NCBI RefSeq assembly: GCF_950023065.1
Contig: NC_088680.1
Location: 64,455,350 to 64,519,349, forward strand
Direction: 5' to 3'
Length of the DNA stretch: 64,000 nt
DNA from: Planococcus citri
Lineage: Eukaryota > Arthropoda > Insecta > Hemiptera > Pseudococcidae
Below the pieces are notes generated by a model. It had not been told where the DNA came from, made no database searches, and saw nothing but the letters and a program-made list of their open reading frames with translations. Positions 48,560 through 58,802 of this stretch are shown here, one piece after another. The translations under genes and the position numbers were made by a program. How positions within the stretch are numbered: the first letter of the stretch is position 1; every line of letters starts with the position of its first letter.

Positions 48560-49365
48560 ATTTGTGTGAAAATGTGTCATTCCTGGCCAGAATATTTCTA
48601 AAAGTCTAAAAGTGAGTCTTCAACCCATTTTCAAAAAAAAATAAAATAAAATCAATATTTTTTTCTCTCTCTCACTTCCCTTTCCACATCCAACTTTTTG
48701 CTGTCTAACTTTCTTTCCACTTTTTAATGTCAAGCAATGTTTTTCGCGAATGAAAACATCTTTTAATTTTTTGAAAAATTACACGTTTTCCCCCGATTTT
48801 AATACATGAGTATTTTTTTTAGATAGGTATATTGTTTTCAAAGGTATATAACTTGGTTACCAACCTTCAAAAGACAAAAGTTGCGTCTTCTAAGTCATTT
48901 TTCTTAATATGTACTTAATTCTGACCAACGTTTTCTTTCTTCTAAAACTGGAAATAAAAAAGTTACCTACATCCATCCTTGAGAAAAAGAAAAATCTTTC
49001 GTGAAAAAAAAAGATGTAAGATAAGTTTTTACCTCGCCAGTTTGCCGTAAATACGCAGTATTATGTTTTAACAGAGGATTACCTTACCTGTAAAGAAGAT
49101 TAAAACGTAATTTTACCAAGGCATTTGAGAGTCTGCGACTAAGTTCTTCCCAACATCGCTGACTTCCCACCCTCACATCCATTCTGCTTTCTCTGTTTTA
49201 TTTCTTTTTTCCTTTCTCGCGAAAACTTTTTTTTTCCAGGTTCAATTTCAACTCCTTACGTAATAACTTGATTGAATTTTTTAAAATATTCTCCAATCCA
49301 CACCAGGCGGTGGATGGAGGTACCCATTTTACATCAAAATTAGTATGGTCATTTCCTCTTTGGGA
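48560..49365. other. no gene; carries a dispersed GCCGTAAATAC repeat at 49024-49170
   Basis: The repeat has the core CAGTTTGCCGTAAATACG (49040-49057) and the following TTTGAGAGTCTGCGAC, as at 10363-10560. The remainder is AT-rich without features. Confidence 0.55.
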
Positions 49366-49369
49366 AGGT

Positions 49370-50271
49370 GCTGGGGCTGTGGATGAGGTCCAATCAAAAA
49401 TCTGACGTCATATTCGTGTTAAGCATCACTAAAAATATACTACATATTTCATGTGTCGCATGAATGAAACCATTTTTTTGCTCTTTACCCCCTTTGGGGA
49501 GATGCTGGGGGCCGTAAATGGGGTCCAATCAAAAATCTGACGTCATATTCGTGTTCAGCGTCACCAAAAACATACAATTCGATATATCACATGCCCCAGA
49601 TTTTTTTTGAAAGATTTTCCCAAATTTGGAGGAGGAGGTGCTTCCTCTCCATTAGAAGATCCCATCTTGAAAAATGAATATTTCTAAAAAACATCAAAAG
49701 GTACATCTATGGAAATTTTTTCAGAATTTTAAAAGGTAGCTCCCACTTACAGCGCCATTTTGAAATTTGAATTTTCAATTTAAAGCTGAACTTTCAACTT
49801 TTGAAAATTTCAAAATACTTGAAAAGTTTAAAATGCAATGCCCTTTTGAACTGTGAAATCGGTTTTGATCAAAGTGCCATAGCTTTGGAGGCATGCGCTG
49901 CTGAAGTTGAGTACGTCGAGATAATGTGAAAATGATTGAAGCCCCACTCCCGCCCTCATTATCACGAATTTGAGAAATATTTGGGTATGTTTTCGTTTAA
50001 TCAAATTTTCGTCTCGAAGTTATCAGAATCATTTTGTTATGATTCAGTTTGTTATGTATACTCAAAAGTAAAACATTAATGTAGGTACTTGCTATGAATT
50101 AAAGCTAATTTATACATACATTTTAAATCCCTGGTGGGACTGGGATAAAGTTGATTGCGGGTTTCTAACACATTGAGTGGGTAGACCTTGAGAAAAAAAT
50201 TGAGCGAAATCGAAAGACAACATGACATTCAAAATCACATTTTTTTTGGCTGAGTTGACCGGCAATAACCC
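49370..50271. mobile_element. partial copy of the 22233-23485 fold-back (one arm, interrupted)
   Basis: Matches the right arm of the 1.25-kb fold-back: CAATCAAAAATCTGACGTCA followed by TATTCGTGTT occurs at 49391 and again at 49525 (tandem duplication of the inner part), and the arm then runs to a degenerate terminus GGCAATAACCCC near 50271. About 170 bp of unrelated sequence (49960-50130) interrupts it. The left arm is missing. Confidence 0.8.
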
Positions 50272-50289
50272 CTCTTTGAATCGTTTATT

Positions 50290-53200
50290 AACAATTGGAT
50301 CACTAGATCTGGATCTGTTTTGAAATGAATTATTCTTTACGTATAAACTGATTCACTAGGAGTGAATTGTTCAATGAGAGTAACTAATGGAATCAGCACT
50401 CGTGAACGAATGGATTCATTTTTTGAAAGAATCATTTGCAAACGAATTGATCAACTTTTCAATTGATAAATCAATTTGTTCGCGAATGATTTACCAAAAA
50501 TTATTCAATTCGTTCGCGAATGATTCACCAAAAATTATTCAATTCGTTCGCTAATGATTCACCACAAATTATTCAATTCGTTTGTGAATGATTCACCAAA
50601 AATTAAGTAAATGAATCGATTCGTTTGCGAATGATTCGCCGAAAATGATTCAATTCGTTCGTGAATTATTCACCAAAAATTGAGTTGATAAATCGATTCG
50701 TTCGCAAATGATTCGCCAAAAATGATTCAGCTTGTTCGAAAATGATTCACCAAAAATTGATCAATTCGTTCGTGAATGATTCACCAAAAACTGAGTCGAA
50801 GAATTGATTCGTTCGCGAACGAGTCACTTATACGAATCAATTCGTTCGCAAATGATTCACGAAAAATTATTCAATTCATTCATGAACGATTCACCTAAAA
50901 TCAAGTTAATGAATCGATTCGTTCTCGAACGAGTCACTTGTAGGAATCTATCTGTTCGCCGATGATTCACCAAAAATTATTCAGTTCGTTCGTGAATGAT
51001 TCGCCGAAAATTGAATTGATAAATCGATTCGTTCGCGAATAATTTGCCTAAAATTATTCAATTTATTCACGAATGATTCACCAAAAAACAAGGTAATGAA
51101 TCGATTCGTTCGCGAACGAGTCACTGAAGGAATCAATTTGTTCACGGATGATTCACCAAAAATTGAGTTGATGAATCGATTCGTTCGCGAATAATTCGCC
51201 ACAAATTGTTCAATTTGTTCGAAAATGAGCCACCAAAGCAAAAATTATTCAATTCACTCATGAAAGATTCACCAAAAATGAAGGTAATGAATCGATTCGT
51301 TCACGAATGAGTCACTTATACAAATCAATTCGTTTGTGAATGATTCACCAAAAATTAAGTAAATGAATCGATTCGTTCGCGAATGATTCGCCAAAAATTA
51401 TTCAATTCCTTCGCGAATAATTCACCAAAAATTGAGTAAGATGAATCGATTCGTTCACGAACGAGTCACTTATACAAATCAATTCGTTCACGAATGATGC
51501 GAATGATTCACCAAAAATCAAGAAAATTAATCAATTTGTTCGCGAATGATTCGTTGAGTCCGCAAAAATTATTTAATTCGTTCGCGAATGATTCGATAGA
51601 AATTGAGTAAACTGAATCGATTCGTTTGCGAACGATTCACTTACACAAATCAGTTTCGTCAAAAATGATTCAGTGAATGGCGAAAATTATTCAATTCGTT
51701 CGCGAATGATTCACCAAAAAACATTAAATTCGTTCGTGAATGATTCACCAAAAATCAAGAAAATGAATCGATTTGTTCGCGAATAATTCATTGAGTCCCC
51801 TAAAATTGAGCAAAATGAATTGATTCGTTCAAGAACGAGTCACTTATACGAATTAATTCGTTCGTGAATGATTCACCGAAAATTATTCAATTCGTTCGCG
51901 AATGATTCACCAAAAATTGAGTAGGTAAAATGAATCGATTTGTTTGCGAACGAGTCACTTATACGAATCAATTCATTCGCGAATGATTCGCCAAAAATTG
52001 AGTAAAATGAATCGATTTGTTCGCGAACGAGTCACTTACACAAATCAATTTCTTCACGAATGATTCATCGAATGGCGAAAATTATTCAATTTGTTCGCGA
52101 ACGAGTCACTTACACAAATCAATTTCTTCACGAATGATTCATCGAATGGCGAAAATTATTCAATTCGTTCGCGAATGATTCACCAAAAATCATTCAAATC
52201 ATTCGTGAATGATTCACCAAAACTCAAGAAAATGAATCGATTTGTTCGCGAATAATTCATTGAGTCCCAAAAATTATTCAATTCGTTCGCGAATGATTCG
52301 TCAAAACTTGAGCAAAATGAATCGATTCGTTCACGAACGAGTCACTCATACGAATTAATTCGTTCGTGACCGCTTCACCAAAAATTATTCATTTCGTTCG
52401 CAAATGATTCACCAAAAATTGAGTAAAATGAATCGATTTTTTTGCGAACGAGTCACTTAATACGAATCAATTCGTTTGTGAATGATTCATCAAAAATTAT
52501 TCAATTCGTTCGCGAATGATTTGCCAAAAACTATTCAATTCGTTCGCGAATGATTCGCCAAAAAATATTCAATTCGTTCGCGAATGATTCACTAAAAATT
52601 GAGTAAAAGGAACCGATTCGTTCGCGAACGAATCACTTATGTAGAATAATTCATTCGTGAATGATTCACCAAAATCAAAAAGCATTCAACTCGTTCGCGA
52701 ATGATTCACTAAAAAATTGAGTAAAAGGAATCGATTCGTTCGCGAACGAATCACTTATATAGAATAATTCATTCGTGAATGATTCACCAAAATCAAAAAG
52801 CATTCAATTCGTTCGCGAATGATTCATCAAAAATTATTCAATTTCATATGTGAATGATTCACCAAAAATTAGGTAAATGAATCGATTCGTTCTTGAACGA
52901 GTCACTAAATTTAGTTTGTTCGCGAATTATTCCCCAAAAATTATTGAATTCGTTCGCGAATGATTCACCAACTATTAATCAATTCGTTGGCACCTAGAAA
53001 ACAATCAATTTGTTCAATCGTCAATCGGTTGTGAATGATTCCATTTGATTCACTTCGCTTGAAACAGATCGATTCCTATACAATAGTTTCACAAAAACCG
53101 AATCAATCATAAATTAATTGATCCGTTTGCGAATGATTCACCACTCACCAAGAAATCAATGTATTTATTTAATCATTATCTACTGGTTCGTAAATGATTC

Positions 53201-53340
53201 GGTTCGATTATAAACAGTTCGATTTGCTACAAAAATGTTTCAAAAAAGGTGACTTAATTTGTTCGTAAAAGATTTCTACTTATTCGAATTTCGAAGAAGA
53301 TTCGATCTTCTCACGCATCATGTGTGAGTGTTTCTTCTAA
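50290..53340 (+). mobile_element. TTCGCGAA satellite element, copy 4, longest, with end hairpin
   Basis: About 3 kb. Starts with sequence like copy 3 (TTTTTGAAAGAATCATTTGC then AAACGAATTGATCAA) and continues with many units of TTCGTTCGCGAATGATTCAC and AATCGATTCGTTCGCGAACG, with recent local duplications (e.g. CGAATGGCGAAAATTATTCA at 52069 and 52143; a ~120-bp duplicate near 52600/52720). It ends with diverged unique end sequence and the hairpin CTCACGCATCATGTGTGAG at 53310-53328. Confidence 0.88.
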
Positions 53341-53387
53341 GTCAAATCTCAGCCAACGAGCGCTGCTGTGCCCTTCGTTAAGCACTC

Positions 53388-54043
53388 GTTCACACCCCTG
53401 AATTTTCCCAAACACACCCAAACATCTCTCAGCATGCATTCACACCCCTGAATTTTCTCAAACAAAGCCGAACATCTCTGAGCATGCATTCACACACCTG
53501 AATTTTCCCAAACACACCCGAACATCTCTGAGCATACATTCACACCCCTGAATTTTCCCAAACACACGCGAACATCTCTCAGCATGCATTCACACCCCTG
53601 AATTTTCCCAAACACGGCCAAACATCTCTGAGTACGCATTCACACCCCTGAATTTTCTCAAACACAGCCGAACATCTCTGAGCATGCATTCACTCCCCTG
53701 AATTTTCCCAAACACACCCGAACATCACACCAGAACATCTCTGAGCACGCATTCACACCCCTGAATTTTCCCAAACACAGCCGAACATCTCTCAGCATGC
53801 ATTCACACCCCTGAATTTTCCCAAACACACCCAAACATCTCTGCGCATGCATTCACACCCCTGAATATTCCCAAACACAGGCGAACATCTCTCAGCATGC
53901 ATTCACACCCCTGAATTTTCCCAAACACAGCCGAACATCTCTGAGCACGCATTCACACCCCTGAATTTTCTCCAACAAAGCCGAACATCTCTGAGCATGC
54001 ATTCACACCCCTGAATTTTCCCAAACACACGCGAACATCTCTG
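53388..54043. repeat. 50-bp minisatellite, left part
   Basis: About 13 direct copies of a 50-bp unit: CATTCACACCCCTGAATTTT, CCCAAACACACCCGAACATC, TCTGAGCATG. Copies are highly similar. The array is split by the transposon at 54044-54620 and continues to 55668. It contains no spacers of differing sequence, so it is not a CRISPR array. Confidence 0.93.
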
Positions 54044-54620
54044 CCCACTTGACAATAGATTCGCCGGTTGAAAAGCCGGTGAAAAAGCCGGCCCAAAAAT
54101 GACAGTAAATTTGCTGGTAAAAAAACGCCGGCCGTTTAAAGTGGCTGTTTATTTCATTAAAACACCGAAAAATCTACGAAACTACAAAAAATTTTGAACC
54201 CAAGCGGGGATCGAACCCACGACTCCTGCGTGGAAGTCCAGAGCGCTCACCATTCAGCTATCACAGCAACGTTAAAATGTTTGTTTTCAAGCGGTATACA
54301 TGTACCGCACTTCGTACTTTCCTTTAAATTTTGTGAAAATGAGTTGTGAAACATACGTTGCGCATGTGCATTGTAATCAGCGAATCAACACGCGGCTGTT
54401 TCTATAAAAGTAGCCAGCGACTTTCTACTAGGGCTAACCGGCGATTCGGCAAATAAAAAAAACTGCAATTCGCTGGCTGTTTAAGTAGCTGTTTTCTTAA
54501 AAGTAGCCGGCGTTTTTTTCACCGGCAAATTCACTGTCGCTTTTGAGCGCATTTTAAGTGGCAGTTATGCAAAAACAACCGGCGTTTCGGCTGAAAGCGG
54601 CGAATTTATTGTCAAGTGGG
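54044..54620. mobile_element. 577-bp inverted-repeat transposon inserted in the minisatellite
   Basis: The ends are CCCACTTGACAATAGATTCG and, read in reverse, CCCACTTGACAATAAATTCG. Imperfect inverted similarity continues for roughly 150 bp (GACAGTAAATTTGCTGG versus GACAGTGAATTTGCCGG). The insertion splits a minisatellite unit at ...CTCTG/AGCATG, duplicating only TG (54042-54043, 54621-54622). No transposase. The interior carries a tRNA-like sequence at 54196-54270. Confidence 0.88.
54196..54270 (-). other. tRNA-like sequence inside the 577-bp transposon
   Basis: On the minus strand the A-box-like TAGCTGAATGG and the B-box GGTTCGATCCC match RNA polymerase III internal promoter consensus, and the T-stem GTGGG/CCCGC pairs. 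The acceptor stem does not pair (GTTGCTG or GCTGTGA versus TTGGGTT) and the anticodon stem is imperfect, so it is more likely a tRNA-derived pseudogene or Pol III promoter than a functional tRNA. Confidence 0.6.
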
Positions 54621-55668
54621 TGAGCATGCATTCACACCCCTGAATTTTCCCAAACACAGCCGAACATCTCTCAGCATGCATTCACACCCCTGAATTTTCC
54701 CAAACACGGCCAAACATCTCTGAGTACGCATTCACACCCCTGAATTTTCTCAAACACAGCCGAACATCACACCAGAACATCTCTGAGCACGCATTCACAC
54801 TCCTGAATTTTCTCAAACAAAGCCGAACATCTCTGAGCATGCATTCACACCCCTGAATTTTCCCAAACACAGCCAAACATCTCTCAGCATGCATTCACAC
54901 CCCTGAATTTTCCCAAACACAGCCGAACATCTCTCAGCATGCATTCACACCCCTGAATTCTCCCAAACACAGCCGAACATCTCTGAGCATGCATTCACAC
55001 ACCTGAATTTTCCCAAACACACCCGAACATCTCTGACCATGCATTCACACCCCTGAATTTTCTCAAACACAGCCGAACATCTCTCAGCATGCATTCACAC
55101 CCCTGAATTTTCCCAAACACACCCAAACATCTCTGACCATGCATTCACACCCCTGAATTTTCTCAAACACAGCCGAACATCTCTCAGCATGCATTCACAC
55201 CCCTGAATTTTCCCAAACACACCCAAACATCTCTGAGCATGCATTCACACCCCTGAATTTTCTCAAACACAGCCGAACATCTCTGAGCATGCATTCACAC
55301 CCCTGAATATTCCCAAACACAGCCGAACATCTCTCAGCATGCATTCACACCCCTGAATTTTCCCAAACACCGCCGAACATCTCTGAGCACGCATTCACAC
55401 CCCTGAATATTCTCAAACACACCCGAACATCACACCAGAACATCTCTGAGCACGCATTCACACTCCTGAATTTTCTCAAACAAAGCCGAACATCTCTGAG
55501 CATGCATTCACACCCCAGAATTTACCCAAACACAGCCGAACATCTCTGAGCATGCATTCACACCCCTGAATTTTCTCAAACACAGCCGAACATCTCTGAG
55601 CATGCATTCACACCCCTGAATTTTCCCAAACACACCCGAACACCTCTGAGCACGCGTTCACACCCCTG
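54621..55668. repeat. 50-bp minisatellite, right part
   Basis: About 21 more copies of the 50-bp unit, in register with the left part once the transposon is removed. A variant carrying ACATCACACCAGAACATC is seen three times in the whole array (53720, 54766, 55426), marking a higher-order duplication. Confidence 0.92.
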
Positions 55669-55757
55669 GAGGGTAGCTATCAAATCCGACCTATCAGTCC
55701 GTAAAACCACTCTTTCACCGCCCTTAGTACCAGGTAAATTAGAGGAGGTGTATAAAT

Positions 55758-56387
55758 GAATCGGTGGGAACGGAAAGGTAACAAGTCACATTTTTGGAAA
55801 AAAAATTTTCACGGATATAGGGGGTTTCAAAGTACGGCAGATCGACTGGTGATGTCAGATTTCCGCAAAACTGCCGGGAAAGTGGTATTTGGGCGCAGAA
55901 AAAGGGCGGATCCGCATATATGACTTTTTTGTAAAAATTTTCTGATTCCTTGAAAAATAACTAACATTTTTGAGAAGACCATTTTTTGAAATTTAAGTTA
56001 ATCTCTGAACTAAAAAATGATGAAAAAATTAACAACTTCGGCAAAAAGTCTTAGAATTCAAGGGGTTTTTGGTCAATTTAAACGAGATAGCAGTCTAAAT
56101 GATGTACTTAGATGTAGAATCAAGCCCCATTCGTGCCCGAGCAATTTCAAAAGAAATTTTGTCGATTGGGTGCAGAAAGGGTCTAAGTCCCATTTGTTTA
56201 GGCAGCAACAGCGCCGGCGCACGTGAATATTTTTTTTCTAAACAGAGCTAAAAATTGTGTCTTGGGGTCCTCTTTCAATGACCTTAAGCATGTTTACCAA
56301 AAATTTTTGATTTTCAAATAAATCAGTTTTTTGTTATTCCTGAAAAGTGCGAAAATGGATTTAGCCCCTTTCCGTTCCCACCGATTC
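55758..56387. mobile_element. 630-bp inverted-repeat element, 4-bp TSD AAAT
   Basis: The ends are GAATCGGTGGGAACGGAAAG and its complement CTTTCCGTTCCCACCGATTC, flanked by AAAT at 55754-55757 and 56388-56391. No long frame; the 69-residue frame at 56017-56226 is not recognised. Its right inner sequence CCTGAAAAGTGCGAAAATGG resembles the same position in the 14374-14755 element. Confidence 0.82.
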
Positions 56388-56394
56388 AAATGTG

Positions 56395-58800
56395 GTATGT
56401 AAATCAAATTAAACTGAATATAATTTCTTCCAAACTGTATTTATTTTCACTTCGTTAGAGATCATTAAAATCCCACAAACACACAATTCCTATAACCTCA
56501 TAATTCACCATTTTAAAAATCTTAGCGCAAGTTTTAATGCGATTCAATTCATCAAAATTCGATTGCTTTGAAATCCAACTTCACACGTATAGGAACGAAG
56601 CGAAATATATAGCAAAAAGAATGAGAGAAATTCGCGTTGAAAGTTTGAATGAACATTAAAACGCCATCAAACACACTTCACAAACATGTTAGCGGTTCTG
56701 AACCTATCAGTTCACGCCAACTGTACAAATACGGAGTACGGCGTGAATAAAACTTATACTAGAGAACAAATCGTGAAGGCTATACGTACGTATATTACAG
56801 TACTACGTCGGTCGTTTGTTCCACTCAAGATTGGAAAATTGCTAGAGTTTGTAGATAGACCGAAGTGTAGAGACTGACAGCAGGAACCCCGCTACAGTCT
56901 ATCGCTATTCGAGTGAGCATCTTGCGCAGCAAACAAGACGTAAATTGATGGATTAATAACGTAGGCTACGATACCGTAGTAGGTACGAGTACGATTCGCA
57001 ATTAATTTAAACTTCATTCGCTACAGCTACGATTAGATTGCGAAATTTTTAGAGCCAGAGAAGACGAAAAGGCCGCCGAGCGCCGCGCCAATTTAAAATC
57101 ACAAACGAACCTACACACAGCTTACACACAGATGAAAATGAAGATGCGAAAACTACGAAGGCAGACGAGCAGTAAAAAGGCGACGGCGACGACGGCCGCA
57201 TCCTACGAGTAGTAAAACTAGTAACTACGTTGCCGGAAAGTAGAATCGTGCCGATGAGGGCGAAGAAAAGCGGAGTAAAAAAAAAAAGAAGAAAAGTAGA
57301 TTACAGCACAAGTACCCACACCACGCGTAATACGTATTCTTTCGCGGTCCATTGTAAGAAACATCGATTTTTGAACGCGAGCAGCAAAGAAACCAAGACG
57401 TTCATCTGTGATAAGAAAATCTGCCTTCGCTATCGCGATAATGGTATGTTGGCTACAAAACGCAAATTCGTCGTACGCATTCCCTCATTTCATCGCCAAA
57501 TCATTTATACCATATACCCATCTCGTACTTACCATACAATGTGGAATTCGATATACTAAGTATAGCTTTTTCACAGCCATTCCATCATTGGCAATTTTGC
57601 GAAACCACGCAGAAAGCTAAATTTCCCGCTTCGAGAGAAAGATACGAGGCTTAATGCGAATACAAATCGAGCATTCGCTTACTCGCACGAAAAGAGACAA
57701 TTTTGATTATTCCAAAGTAGATAAATACGCGAGCAGCTGCGTAAACTAGATAGAAAGTATTTCTGCAGGGTATTTTCAAAGTGGAAATGTAAGAGCTTCT
57801 ATCTAATGCATATGCAACGTTACTAAATCTATCCTTACTATGTTCAGTACCTATATAAACGTGCACATTATTCCATAAAAAAATAGAGGAAGAAGAGGCA
57901 AATGCCTGTAGATAGAAAAATGTGGTAGGTGAGATGATCCCCTTTCAGATTGTTTAAATACCCACTTGTAATTTTTTTACGATTTTTCTGTCATCACCTC
58001 CGAGAGTTTTTGTTCTTTTGAAATATAAATTTCTGAAAATACCCCCCCCCCCCCACTTAAAGTTAAGTCGGGTTGAGAGTTCATCAAATTCGAGGACGAA
58101 AATGCAATAAACGAGATTTCACTTAAAATTCTCAATTTTTCTTCAGAATTCTTCCACGTGACCCTCCCCCCTCCACCCCCCCACAGAGCGTTAAAAGGAG
58201 AAATCAAAGGAGGTAGTTTGCCCTGGACCCGTGATTTTTGGAGGGTCCGGCAAAAAAAGAGCCTGTGATGAAAGATTGTTCTACTTCTAAACATACGAAT
58301 TTTCGAAAACTTTTGCACTGGCTTCGCTCGGACTTTTTGCTTTTCTTTTTCAAAATTTAAATTCCTAAAAAAATATATAATTTAATCTTTTAAGGTTGCA
58401 AAGTGAAGAAATAATTTTCTCGCATAAAAAGTATCGTTTTTATGCCTCTCGAGCCTCGATAAGTATACAAAGAGCTTTGTCCTTACTTTAACCTGTTATC
58501 TGTACTTTTTCAAAATTAACATCCTAAAAAAAATTTTCAAATTCTAAAATTTTCAAAGCCAAACAGACCAATTTGTTTCTTGTTTTAAAATTGAAAAAAA
58601 TCATATTATGGGCTTCCAAAAATCCAAAACAGACAATGAAAATTTTTATAAATCATACGAATATGATATCAATTGGCAAAATTGGTATTTTCCTCCTATA
58701 TCCGTCGGAAAATTTCCAGTCAAACTCCCCCCCACTCTGAAGACTTTCTCTAGGTCTCTCTCTCGATCAATTCGATCCCTAGGGAAGCTCTCATTTATAC
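56395..58800. other. no gene proven; GC-richer patch at 57045-57270
   Basis: 57045-57270 is markedly GC/CpG-rich for this window (CCGCCGAGCGCCGCGCC near 57072; CGACGGCGACGACGGCCGC near 57180). Read on the minus strand it looks like the 5' UTR/promoter region of a gene, and could serve the RGS7BP-like gene 17 kb downstream; this is a guess. Frames of up to 109 residues on the plus strand lack recognisable content. A C-run sits at 58041-58054. Confidence 0.4.
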
Positions 58801-58802
58801 TT

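Noticed and set aside
54196..54270. Functional tRNA gene
   Set aside because: Boxes A and B and the T-stem are fine, but the acceptor stem does not pair and the anticodon stem is imperfect; treated as tRNA-like.
53388..55668. CRISPR array
   Set aside because: The 50-bp units abut without unique spacers, and the DNA is eukaryotic.
57230..57559. 109-codon plus-strand frame in the GC-richer patch
   Set aside because: Non-ATG start, basic low-information content, no family resemblance, overlapped by another frame; more likely promoter/UTR sequence.
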